From Planctomycetota bacterium (GTDB lineage: Bacteria; Planctomycetota; Phycisphaerae; Phycisphaerales; UBA1924): 28,223 nt of DNA. Below, piece by piece: positions 16,566-24,487 of this stretch. Each line of letters starts with the position of its first letter. Positions within the stretch are counted from its first letter, which is position 1. The stretch spans positions 1 through 28,223 of the forward strand of contig JAEYUO010000070.1 in the NCBI GenBank assembly GCA_023432465.1. The letters are read 5' to 3'. Below the pieces are notes generated by a model. That model worked only from the letters and a program-made list of their open reading frames with translations. It searched no databases and was not told the origin of the DNA. Made by a program: the position numbers and the translations under genes.

Positions 16566-18008
16566 TTAATCCAGCACCTTCACCCTCGTCGCAACCGACT
16601 CCACCTCCGGCAGTTCCTTCGCCCCTTTCACACCCGCTTCCTCAAACTTCTTCAGCGTCGGCTCAAACCGCCCCTGATACGACGCCACAAACGCGTTGTA
16701 CTTCTCAACCGCCTTCTCCAGCGATCCCCCCATATCCGCGATGTACCCAAACGCCGTCGCCGCACGCTGGTGCAGCTCGCGCCCAAGGTCCCGCAGCTCC
16801 GCCGCGGCCTTCGCCAGCTTCTGTTCCTGATACCCAACCGCCACCGCCCGCAGCAGGCCGATCAGCGTCGCCGGGCTCGCCAGGATCACGCCCTGCTCCG
16901 CCGCACGCTCCAGCAGGTCCGCCTGCCTCGACAGCGCGGCATCCACAAACTGATCCCCGGGGATAAACATCACCACAAACTCCGGCGATCCGTCATACTG
17001 CGTCCAGTACTTCTTCCGCGCAAGCGCTGTCGCCTGCTCCGACACATGCCGCGCAAACCGATCCAGGCACGCCTCCGCCTCTTCTGGCGTCGCGGCCTCC
17101 ATCGCTTCCAGGTACGCCCGGATGTTCGTCTTCGCATCCACGACGATCACCCGCTCGCTCGGCAGCTTCACCACCATGTCCGGCCGAAGCGCAACGCCAT
17201 CAACATCGCGGCTCTGTTCCTGCTCCGTAAAGTCGCAGTACGCGCTCATCCCCGCAAGCTCCGCCACGCGCCGAAGCTGAATCTCCCCATACCGCCCGCG
17301 CACATGCGGATCGCGCAGCGCACGCACCAGCCGCCCGGTCTCCTCCTTCAGCGAGGTCCCCGCCGACTCGATCACCGCCAGCTTGTCATCCGTCCGCTTC
17401 AAGGTCTCCGCGATCGGCTTCACCAGCTCATCCACCGCCGATCGCTTCGCCTCCAGCTTCTGCTCCGCCATCGTCAGGAACTGCGCCGAGTTCTTCTCCA
17501 TCGCCTCGCGCGAGAGCGATGCAAACGCCTCGCGCATCTTCGCATCCATCTGTGCAAGCTGCTGCTTCACCGCCTCGTGCTCCCGCAGCGCGCTCTCCAG
17601 CTTCCCCGCCGCGACCTCCTGCACCCGTTGCAGCTTCTCCGTCCACAGCGCATCACGCTTGGCCAGCGCATCGGCCAGCGTCCCCTCGGATCGCCGCACC
17701 ATCTCCGCCTTCTCCGCGCTCGCGCGTTCCGCCGATTCAACCAACTGCCGTGCAAGCCCCTCCGCCCGTTCCGTCGCCGCGGCCGCCGCCGCGCCCGCCC
17801 GCTGCATCTCCGCCCCGACCTCCCCCAGCCGCGCTGCCGCGCTCCGCGCCTCCTCCCTCGCGCCCATCGCCTCTCGCTGCGCCGCCTCGACCTCCGCCCC
17901 CGACCGCGCAGCCGCCGAGGCCAGCCGCCCGCGCTCCATCGCCAGCCAGCCCGCCGCGATCGCGCATCCCAGCGCAAGCAGCCCAACAACGACCAGTGCA
18001 ATCTCCAT
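16566..18008 (-). CDS. rmuC: DNA recombination protein RmuC homologue
   Basis: A 480-aa protein of the RmuC family, linked to limiting rearrangements between inverted repeats in E. coli (family knowledge). It begins with one membrane helix (EIALVVVGLLALGCAIAAGW), continues with a long Ala/Glu/Arg-rich coiled coil (residues ~25-200), and ends in the RmuC nuclease-like domain with VIVVDAKTNIRAYLEA, then EFVVMFIPGDQFVDAAL and ILASPATLIGLLRAVAVGY. The Asp in VVDAK corresponds to the PD-(D/E)xK-like core. The frame runs upstream to 18194, but the ATG at 18008 gives the membrane helix at the N-terminus as in other members. Length fits the family (~475 aa). Confidence 0.94.
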   Translation of the reverse strand: MEIALVVVGLLALGCAIAAGWLAMERGRLASAAARSGAEVEAAQREAMGAREEARSAAARLGEVGAEMQRAGAAAAAATERAEGLARQLVESAERASAEKAEMVRRSEGTLADALAKRDALWTEKLQRVQEVAAGKLESALREHEAVKQQLAQMDAKMREAFASLSREAMEKNSAQFLTMAEQKLEAKRSAVDELVKPIAETLKRTDDKLAVIESAGTSLKEETGRLVRALRDPHVRGRYGEIQLRRVAELAGMSAYCDFTEQEQSRDVDGVALRPDMVVKLPSERVIVVDAKTNIRAYLEAMEAATPEEAEACLDRFARHVSEQATALARKKYWTQYDGSPEFVVMFIPGDQFVDAALSRQADLLERAAEQGVILASPATLIGLLRAVAVGYQEQKLAKAAAELRDLGRELHQRAATAFGYIADMGGSLEKAVEKYNAFVASYQGRFEPTLKKFEEAGVKGAKELPEVESVATRVKVLD

Positions 18009-18235
18009 AGCCACCAGTGTACACGACCCCGCATCCGCGGCCGGATTCTGTTCGTCTGCCAATCTGGCACCGCTCCGCGCCAACGCCAGACCACTGGCAG
18101 CCCCTGCCCGCCCCCGCCCGACCGCCAACCAACGCAAACACGCTGGTTTTGGCCGCCTCGCCCCGTCCCCGCGTGCCCCGCGGCGGCGACACACCCCCGC
18201 CCGTCCGGCACCAATCTTGCCATCTGATCCGCACG

Positions 18236-19006
18236 ATGGTCATGCTGCGCCCGACCAACCCGGCGATCGATCCCGCCTCCCGGCCCCGCCGAGAGGCCCT
18301 CGCCGCCGCGCCGCGCACCCGAATCCAGGCCTTCTTCCGGCTCACCATCCGCACCGCCTCGCACCACCGCGATGATGCCCCGCACCACGGCGGTTCGCGT
18401 CCGACACCGCCCCCGAGCAGTGGGGGAGCGAGCAGTGGGGGAGTCGGCGGGGCAGCGGACGCTCAGGCCGACCGCTGGGCATACCTCAAAGTCGAGCCCC
18501 CCAGCTCGCCCGATCGTCCCGCCGCAGCACCGGGCAACCCCAACCGCCTGAACCTGCTCCTCTCCTGGGGCGGCTGGCAGAACGAATCCTGGGCCGACCG
18601 CCTCCCCGCGCTGCTCGAACCGATGGGCGTCCACTCCCTGCGCGTCCGCACCGCCCGCGAGGCCGAGCGTGCCATCCGCAGCAACCCCGTCCACATCGCC
18701 GTCGTCGATCTCGGCCTCCCCCTCGATGCCGCACACTCGACCCCCGCCGGCGCAGCGACGCATCAGGGCGAAGAAGCCGGCCCGCGCGTGCTGGAGCTTC
18801 TCCGCCGGCTCGACTCTCCCCCGCCCACCGTCGTCGTCCAGCAGTCGCGCAGCGCACGCGATGCCTCCCGCCACATGTCCGCCGCCCTCCGCTGCGATGC
18901 CTTCGCCGTCGTTGATCGCGCTGCGGCCGATGTCGAACTCATGCTCAAGGTTCTTCAGCGTTGCCTGCAACGCTTCTATCACGGCCGCTGGCCCGGCAGC
19001 CAATAA
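18236..19006 (+). CDS. degenerate response-regulator receiver-like protein
   Basis: A 256-aa protein (an ATG at 18242 is equally possible). Residues 1-100 are polar, Ser/Gly/Pro-rich and disordered-looking. Residues ~105-256 follow the receiver layout: NRLNLLLSWGG, a helix with RTAREAERAIR, then VHIAVVDLGLPL with Asp at ~158 in the phosphoacceptor position, and helix VLELLRRLDS. The strand PTVVVQQSR comes next, and DAFAVVDR where receivers carry a Lys. The acidic pocket after the first strand and the conserved Lys are not evident, and no output domain follows, so a phosphorylation-independent pseudo-receiver is inferred. It lies 101 bases upstream of groES in the same direction, so co-transcription is possible. 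Confidence 0.6.
   Translation: MVMLRPTNPAIDPASRPRREALAAAPRTRIQAFFRLTIRTASHHRDDAPHHGGSRPTPPPSSGGASSGGVGGAADAQADRWAYLKVEPPSSPDRPAAAPGNPNRLNLLLSWGGWQNESWADRLPALLEPMGVHSLRVRTAREAERAIRSNPVHIAVVDLGLPLDAAHSTPAGAATHQGEEAGPRVLELLRRLDSPPPTVVVQQSRSARDASRHMSAALRCDAFAVVDRAAADVELMLKVLQRCLQRFYHGRWPGSQ
18957..18974. promoter_or_regulatory. perfect inverted repeat upstream of groES
   Basis: AGCGTTGC and GCAACGCT flank a 2-base centre, about 133 bases before groES and inside the end of the receiver-like gene. It is not the CIRCE sequence. It may be an operator for the chaperonin genes or a coincidence of the LQRCLQR codons. Confidence 0.25.
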
Positions 19007-19008
19007 GC

Positions 19009-19040
<32 letters not shown>

Positions 19041-19068
19041 AATCCAAAATCCGCAATCCAAAATCTCT
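19041..19068 (+). repeat. 7-bp tandem array AATCCRM, groES leader
   Basis: Units AATCCAA, AATCCGC, AATCCAA, AATCTCT follow each other without gaps, right after the (TTC)10 tract and 40 bases before the groES ATG. The same unit family recurs at 23540. Confidence 0.85.
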
Positions 19069-19107
19069 TTTCCCCGTCCACTTTCTGATTCTGAGGAGAC
19101 TCCGACC

Positions 19108-19446
19108 ATGGCCAAGACCGCAACCGCATCGTCCGCCGCAACCAAGATCCGCCCCCTCCACGACAAGATCATCGTCCGCCGCGATGAGGCCGAGGACCGC
19201 ACCGAGTCCGGCATCTTCCTGCCCGAGAAGGCCAAGGACACGCCCAAGACCGGCATCGTCGTCGCCGTCGGCACGGGTACCCTCAACACCGACACCGGCG
19301 CGCTCGTCCCCCTCACCGTCAAGAAGGGCGACCGCGTGATCTTCTCCTCCTACGCCGGCACCGAGATCAAGCTCGGCGCGGTCGGCTCCGCCGAAGAGAA
19401 GCTCCTGGTCATGAGCGAAGAGGAAGTCCTCGCCATCGTGGACTGA
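19108..19446 (+). CDS. groES: co-chaperonin GroES
   Basis: A 112-aa protein that forms the heptameric lid on GroEL. The body is canonical: IRPLHDKIIVRRDEAE, the mobile loop with ESGIFLPEKAKDTPKTG, VVAVGTG, VKKGDRVIFSSYAGTEIK and a final EEEVLAIV. The first ~14 residues (MAKTATASSAATK) are an extra tail relative to the usual ~96 aa. GAGGAG lies about 10 bases before the ATG at 19108; upstream in-frame codons would translate the TTC repeat and are rejected. It heads the order groES - 67-aa ORF - groEL. No CIRCE element was found upstream; the leader holds the microsatellite and 7-bp array instead. Confidence 0.97.
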   Translation: MAKTATASSAATKIRPLHDKIIVRRDEAEDRTESGIFLPEKAKDTPKTGIVVAVGTGTLNTDTGALVPLTVKKGDRVIFSSYAGTEIKLGAVGSAEEKLLVMSEEEVLAIVD

Positions 19447-19458
19447 GCCCACCCGCCC

Positions 19459-19662
19459 ATGACCACCGACCAGCTCCGACAAGCCTGCAAGGAACTCAAC
19501 GGCAAGCGCGATGCCGTCATCTACTTCACACGCGCTGAGAAGTGCATCGTCACCAACGCGATGCTCCTCCCCGAAGAGCCCGACCACCTCATCAAGCTCA
19601 CCGACGGCAAGCACGTCTACATCATCGACTCCGCCGATGTCGCGTGGATCAAGATCGGTTAA
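19459..19662 (+). CDS. small conserved-looking protein encoded between groES and groEL
   Basis: A 67-aa ORF starting 12 bases after the groES stop and ending 72 bases before groEL, with the same C-ending codon use as its neighbours. The protein (MTTDQLRQACKELNGKRDA...) has an N-terminal helix, then alternating strands with VIYFTRAEKCIVTNAMLLPEE and GKHVYIIDSADVAWIKIG, suggesting a small beta-barrel-like fold. No clear Shine-Dalgarno precedes it, so translational coupling to groES is likely. I do not recognise the family. Its place suggests a chaperonin-related or stress role, but that is inference. Confidence 0.75.
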   Translation: MTTDQLRQACKELNGKRDAVIYFTRAEKCIVTNAMLLPEEPDHLIKLTDGKHVYIIDSADVAWIKIG

Positions 19663-19677
19663 CCGCCAACACCACCG

Positions 19678-19719
19678 CCTAGTGCCCAGTGCCCAGTGCC
19701 TAGTGCCTAACGCCTATTC
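19678..19719 (+). repeat. 7-bp tandem array CCYAGTG in the groEL leader
   Basis: Six units in register: CCTAGTG, CCCAGTG, CCCAGTG, CCTAGTG, CCTAACG, CCTATTC. The array fills most of the gap before groEL and ends 2 bases before its AAGGAA ribosome binding site. The unit differs from the AATCCRM arrays but shares the 7-bp period. Confidence 0.93.
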
Positions 19720-19734
19720 CAAGGAATCATCGAA

Positions 19735-21372
<1,638 letters not shown>

Positions 21373-21426
21373 TCTAGTCAGAGCCGAGCGGCGTGAGCCG
21401 TCGGAGCACAAACTCGACGCACTCTG

Positions 21427-21460
21427 CGGCCCCGGTCACTTGACCGGGGCCGTTCTTTTT
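21427..21460 (+). terminator. rho-independent terminator after groEL
   Basis: CGGCCCCGGTC (21427-21437) pairs with GACCGGGGCCG (21442-21452), a perfect 11-bp stem with ACTT loop, followed by TTCTTTTT. Confidence 0.92.
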
Positions 21461-21478
21461 GAGATGCTCGGGACGACC

Positions 21479-21539
21479 CATACGACGAAGATGACGAATA
21501 GGTCGTATGCGTCGTATCGGTCCTATTGCCTTTCCTATG
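21479..21539 (+). repeat. 9-bp-period array and small inverted repeat at 5' edge of the four-helix-bundle gene
   Basis: GGTCGTATG, CGTCGTATC and GGTCCTATT (21501-21527) are three 9-bp units, with a degenerate fourth (TTTCCTATG) ending at 21539. CATACGAC (21479-21486) is the inverse of GTCGTATG (21502-21509), so an 8-bp hairpin can form. The array lies between the groEL terminator and the gene and includes its possible start codons. Confidence 0.7.
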
Positions 21540-22118
21540 CCTGAACAACGCTTCATCCCCCCGCACGGCAACTACCGTGAACTCCTCGCCTATCAAAAGG
21601 CGGAAGTCGCCTACGACATAACCTTCCGTTTTTGTCAGCGATTTCTCTCCAGAGGTGATCGCACAGTCGATCAGATGATTCAGGCCGCCCGCTCAGGCAA
21701 GCAGAACATCGCCGAAGGCAGCCAGGCATCCGGCACCTCAAAGGAAACCGAGATCAAGCTCACCAACGTTGCCCGCGCCAGCCTCGAAGAGCTCTTGATC
21801 GACTACCAGGACTTCCTTCGCGTCCGTGATCTCCCGCTCTGGAACAAGGACTCAAAGGAGGCCATCTTCGTTCGCCGCATCGATCATGGAGTGTCAACGT
21901 CCTTTGAGTCCTATCGAGAGTTCACCGAATCGCGGCCTGCGGATGTCGTCGCAAACATCGCCATCTGCGTCATCCACCAGGCCAACTACCTGCTCGACCA
22001 GCAGATCGCCCGGCTCGAACAGGATTTCATTGCCAATGGCGGCCTGCGCGAAGCCATGACCAGAGCACGACTGCGGCACAGAGACGGTGGCCGCGGCGTC
22101 CCTCCACAGGACTCTTAG
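21537..22118 (+). CDS. four-helix-bundle suffix-domain protein (S23/IVP family)
   Basis: A 193-aa helical protein. Residues ~10-105 (YRELLAYQKAEVAYDITF, then DQMIQAARSGKQNIAEGS, then ETEIKLTNVARASLEELL) are the four-helix bundle of the 23S rRNA intervening-sequence protein family (TIGR02436-like, related to the Avd proteins of diversity-generating retroelements). The C-terminal part with VANIAICVIHQANYLLDQQI and GLREAMTRARLR matches the four-helix-bundle suffix domain. An ATG at 21507 is in frame, but the array overlaps it and the conserved part begins after 21537, so 21537 is preferred. Its biochemical role is unknown. Base composition is slightly poorer in GC than groEL, and such genes are usually scattered in several copies, suggesting insertion behind groEL. 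Confidence 0.85.
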   Translation: MPEQRFIPPHGNYRELLAYQKAEVAYDITFRFCQRFLSRGDRTVDQMIQAARSGKQNIAEGSQASGTSKETEIKLTNVARASLEELLIDYQDFLRVRDLPLWNKDSKEAIFVRRIDHGVSTSFESYREFTESRPADVVANIAICVIHQANYLLDQQIARLEQDFIANGGLREAMTRARLRHRDGGRGVPPQDS

Positions 22119-22182
22119 CGCCCGTGTGTTCTGAAGGCCGTCATTTCTGAAGCGACACGCGGCATCGGCGAACTCTTTTCAT

Positions 22183-22270
22183 GCCTTGCCGTGCCACGGA
22201 TCCGGCAGCTCTGGGCCGGGTCCGTGCGCTTCGCCCCACCCCCCCGCGCGCCCACTCCCCCGCGGCGTCT
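22183..22270 (+). repeat. structured dispersed repeat, copy 1
   Basis: It begins GCCTTGCCGTGC, then forms a 12-bp hairpin: CACGGATCCGGC (22195-22206) with GCCGGGTCCGTG (22215-22226), one T-G wobble, 8-base loop. A C-rich tail follows. Copy 2 at 23131 has the same flank and the same outer stem including the wobble, but a different, still paired, inner stem. Confidence 0.8.
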
Positions 22271-22319
22271 CCGCCTTCAAGGCAGGGGTTGCGGGCGTGG
22301 CGGGGGAACAGCGGGGGGG
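22234..22319. other. C-run/G-run pair with quadruplex or long-hairpin potential
   Basis: Four C-runs (4, 7, 3 and 5 bases, 22234-22261) are followed after a short GC-rich spacer by G-runs (4, 3, 5 and 7 bases, 22285-22319). Each arm could form a quadruplex on one strand. ACCCCCCCGC can also pair with GCGGGGGGGT, and CCCCCGC with GCGGGGG, giving a long imperfect stem. Confidence 0.5.
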
Positions 22320-22482
22320 TTGGTTCCCCTGCCATTCGCTGCACGCACGCCCACCACAACTGCCTACTGACCGCATCGATCGTCGCTCATGCCAGCGGAA
22401 GGGCCGCCCCTTCGCCGGCACCTCCATCCCCTGCCAGAGTGAAGGCGAGCGTCGCACCAGACATCCGGCGCGAGCATCCCTC

Positions 22483-22511
22483 TTGTGCCCCCGCGGCAAA
22501 CCCTGTACGCT
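22483..22511 (+). promoter_or_regulatory. promoter of the DMP19-like gene
   Basis: TTGTGC (22483-22488), 17-base spacer, TACGCT (22506-22511), 28 bases before the ATG. It matches the tRNA-Gly promoter closely (TTGTGC-N17-TACCAT), including CCCGCGG just after the -35. Confidence 0.6.
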
Positions 22512-22539
22512 CCTCTGCCTCATCCTCCGGAGCCGCCCC

Positions 22540-23064
22540 ATGCCCAAACTCCCCGCCGCCAACCTGGCGAAGCTGAAGACAGCCTTCGCCTCGAACCACT
22601 TCCCCGATGACGGCCCGGATGCCGATTTCCTCTACGACTTTGTGAGCGAACTTCATTACTCGACCGCCGAAGACGCGTTCGAACCCGGCCCGCGTTCGGC
22701 TCGCCGGGACGTCAGCATTCTTCTGAACATCTGGGATTCGATTCCCTGCGACGGCATGATCACCGGCGTCTTCATGAATCAGGCCGAACTCGTTCCGGAA
22801 GCGATCGCCATCGCGAGCGAACTTGGCCTTCGCGAACAGGCCAAGCTCCTGCAGCAGGGCCTCGCGCTCTTTCCCGCGCACCTCGTTGACGGCCACGATA
22901 TCCATGCACGCCTCGAGTGGTTCCGATCTCCCGAAGGCGAATCAGTGAGCGATGAGATTGACCAACTCGGCGATACGCTCGAAGAGTGGGAGCACCGCGG
23001 CCCGGTCTACGAAGCATGTCTCCGCCGCGTGCTAGCCGAGCCGGCGCAGTTTTTCGACGCCTAG
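22540..23064 (+). CDS. DMP19-like (DUF4375-type) protein
   Basis: A 174-aa soluble, acidic, helical protein. The middle (NIWDSIPCDGMITGVFMN, then a helix with EAIAIASELGLREQ and AKLLQQGLALFP) resembles the DMP19 domain, in which a WxxxxxxxNGGFxxFF stretch is followed by a helix and ALALFP. Here the aromatic stretch is altered, so the match is moderate. Some family members act as DNA mimics or as immunity-type proteins, but nothing here shows which. The ATG at 22540 follows CCGGAG at about 10 bases; the open frame upstream crosses the repeat region and is rejected. The gene is bracketed by two copies of the same hairpin repeat in the same orientation. Confidence 0.6.
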   Translation: MPKLPAANLAKLKTAFASNHFPDDGPDADFLYDFVSELHYSTAEDAFEPGPRSARRDVSILLNIWDSIPCDGMITGVFMNQAELVPEAIAIASELGLREQAKLLQQGLALFPAHLVDGHDIHARLEWFRSPEGESVSDEIDQLGDTLEEWEHRGPVYEACLRRVLAEPAQFFDA

Positions 23065-23130
23065 TCGATCCCCAACTCGGAAGCTTGCGCGGTGCGGCCT
23101 CTCTCGGCGCGGCACTCCTGACCTCTCCTT

Positions 23131-23225
23131 GCTTTGCCGTGCCACGGATCCCACTTTCTCTGAAGTGGGGTCCGTGCCCTCCGCCCATCTCCCCGCGCCA
23201 CCACCTCGCCCGCGGCCTCGCTTCC
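23131..23225 (+). repeat. structured dispersed repeat, copy 2
   Basis: It begins GCTTTGCCGTGC, then forms a 14-bp hairpin: CACGGATCCCACTT (23143-23156) with AAGTGGGGTCCGTG (23163-23176), the T-G wobble at the same place as copy 1, 6-base loop. The C-rich tail is also recognisably similar to that of copy 1. Confidence 0.8.
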
Positions 23226-23365
23226 TCCCCTCCCCGCCCTCCAAAAAAATCTGGCCCCAAACCCAACGGCAAACCAGCACCCCGACCCCGCCTCGCATCC
23301 CTATGTACTGATGCATCAACAACTTAACCAAGTTCCCCACACCAAACAAAATCCTTTCTAGCTCC

Positions 23366-23394
23366 TTGACAAGGCACCAAGCAAACACCATACT
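23366..23394 (+). promoter_or_regulatory. sigma70 promoter with perfect -35
   Basis: TTGACA (23366-23371), 17-base spacer, CATACT (23389-23394). The ATG at 23402 is only 8 bases after the -10, so the transcript would begin at or next to the start codon (leaderless). Confidence 0.65.
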
Positions 23395-23401
23395 GTGTGC
23401 C

Positions 23402-24487
23402 ATGAGCCTTGCCGGGGTCCAATCCTCTCCTCCATCCGCGGGCTTTGCCCCCGCCTCCGCCTCCGCCCCCGCCGACTTCGGCGAGAACGCGCACCTTCAA
23501 CCCTCGGATTCCGACTCCCGCGGCGACTCCTCCTCCTCCAATCCGCAATCCAAAATCCCAGGTCCGAAATCGGATGACATCCCCCGGCCTCGCCGCCCCG
23601 TCCCCCTCGTCTTCGATCCCTGCATCAACGATGAGGCCAACATCTTCGAGGCCATCAGCGAATCGCACTCCTCCATCGCCGACCTCGCCTTCAACTACAA
23701 GACCACCGTCAACGCATTCTCCATGTGGCTGATGCGCGAGGATGTCCAGGCCAAGCTCGCCGCTGTTTCCGCGGCGGGCGCATGCGCGACCCGCATCGGC
23801 GCAGTCAGCCAGCTCCCCGAAGTCGTCGGCGCGATGATCATGCAGGTTCGCGGCTGCATCACCGACGAAACCCACCGCCTCAACCCGCCCGGTCTCGAGA
23901 ACGACAAGATGCAGGACCGCCGGCGCACCACCGCCCGCCGCGCTGCAAACCTGCTCCTCCGCCTCGCCACCTTCGATCCCTCGCGCCCGCTCTATCGCCG
24001 CCGCGTGGACAGTTCCTCCCCCGCCGCCGCGAACAAGTCCTCACGAGAAAGCCACAGGACCACGACGCTCCGCACCACCGACCTGGAGCGCGAGTCATAC
24101 GCGAACGATTCGCAGTTCGAGTGTGCCCCCGTGCGGGAGTTGCCTTCGGTTTCCACATCCCACATCCAACAACCCACATCCCACATCGCCGCTCCGTCCA
24201 TTCTCGACCTCTGCAGTCTCGCGATGTCCGCCCTCGCGAGCTCGCGCTTCAGCCATCTCGCGGCCGAACCGATCCACATCGAGCCCATCGCGCCCGCAAA
24301 TGCTGCCGACCCGATCGACACGCGTGCGGAGCCGCCGCAAGCGGCCCGCCCACCGTCGCGGCACCCCGGCTTCATCACCATCTCGCGCGGCGGCCTGGAC
24401 ATTCTCGTCCCCGCCCCGCCGGATGAATCCCCGCCCATCTCCGCATCATCCCGCGCGCCGCCCGCCGCCGCCGCGGCCGGACGCTGA
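23402..24487 (+). CDS. protein of unknown function with possible HTH core
   Basis: A 361-aa protein; family not recognised. Residues 1-65 and 200-361 are low in complexity (Ser, Pro, Ala, Arg). The middle, residues ~75-192, looks folded: EANIFEAISESHSSIADLAF then KTTVNAFSMWLMREDVQ has the helix-turn-helix look of a small DNA-binding domain, followed by RIGAVSQLPEVVGAMIMQ and a basic helix with DRRRTTARRAANLLLRLATF. A leaderless transcript is likely, since the promoter abuts the ATG; no Shine-Dalgarno exists. Two 7-bp arrays lie inside the coding sequence within the disordered parts, adding SSSSNPQSK-like and TSHIQQPTSHI-like peptides. A DNA-binding role is inference. Confidence 0.7.
   Translation: MSLAGVQSSPPSAGFAPASASAPADFGENAHLQPSDSDSRGDSSSSNPQSKIPGPKSDDIPRPRRPVPLVFDPCINDEANIFEAISESHSSIADLAFNYKTTVNAFSMWLMREDVQAKLAAVSAAGACATRIGAVSQLPEVVGAMIMQVRGCITDETHRLNPPGLENDKMQDRRRTTARRAANLLLRLATFDPSRPLYRRRVDSSSPAAANKSSRESHRTTTLRTTDLERESYANDSQFECAPVRELPSVSTSHIQQPTSHIAAPSILDLCSLAMSALASSRFSHLAAEPIHIEPIAPANAADPIDTRAEPPQAARPPSRHPGFITISRGGLDILVPAPPDESPPISASSRAPPAAAAAGR
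23540..23574 (+). repeat. 7-bp tandem array AATCCRM inside the 23402 gene
   Basis: Units AATCCGC, AATCCAA, AATCCCA, GGTCCGA, AATCGGA, directly preceded by four TCC/CTC triplets (23527-23539). The design, pyrimidine triplets then AATCCRM heptads, repeats that of the groES leader at 19011-19068. Confidence 0.75.
24153..24187 (+). repeat. 7-bp tandem array CCACATC inside the 23402 gene
   Basis: Five units: CCACATC, CCACATC, CAACAAC, CCACATC, CCACATC. Three units equal seven codons, so the encoded peptide repeats as (T)SHIQQPTSHI. Confidence 0.9.

Larger units (their letters stand above)
22119..22539. other. 421-base intergenic region with structured repeat and C/G-rich arms
   Basis: It holds hairpin repeat copy 1 (22183-22270), a C-run/G-run pair (22234-22319) and the promoter of the DMP19-like gene (22483-22511). 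Between 22320 and 22480 nothing was recognised; ORFs through it lack start signals and coding character. Confidence 0.6.
23065..23401. other. 337-base intergenic region with repeat copy 2 and a strong promoter
   Basis: It contains hairpin repeat copy 2 (23131-23225), a pyrimidine-rich tract to about 23250, a relatively AT-rich stretch (23280-23365), and the promoter at 23366-23394. No ORF with start signals was seen. Confidence 0.6.

Noticed and set aside
21537..22118. Diversity-generating retroelement based on the Avd-like protein
   Set aside because: No reverse transcriptase, template repeat or variable repeat was seen around the gene.
22186..22539. N-terminal extension of the DMP19-like protein
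   Set aside because: It translates the hairpin repeat and G-runs; a promoter and an ATG at 22540 explain the gene better.
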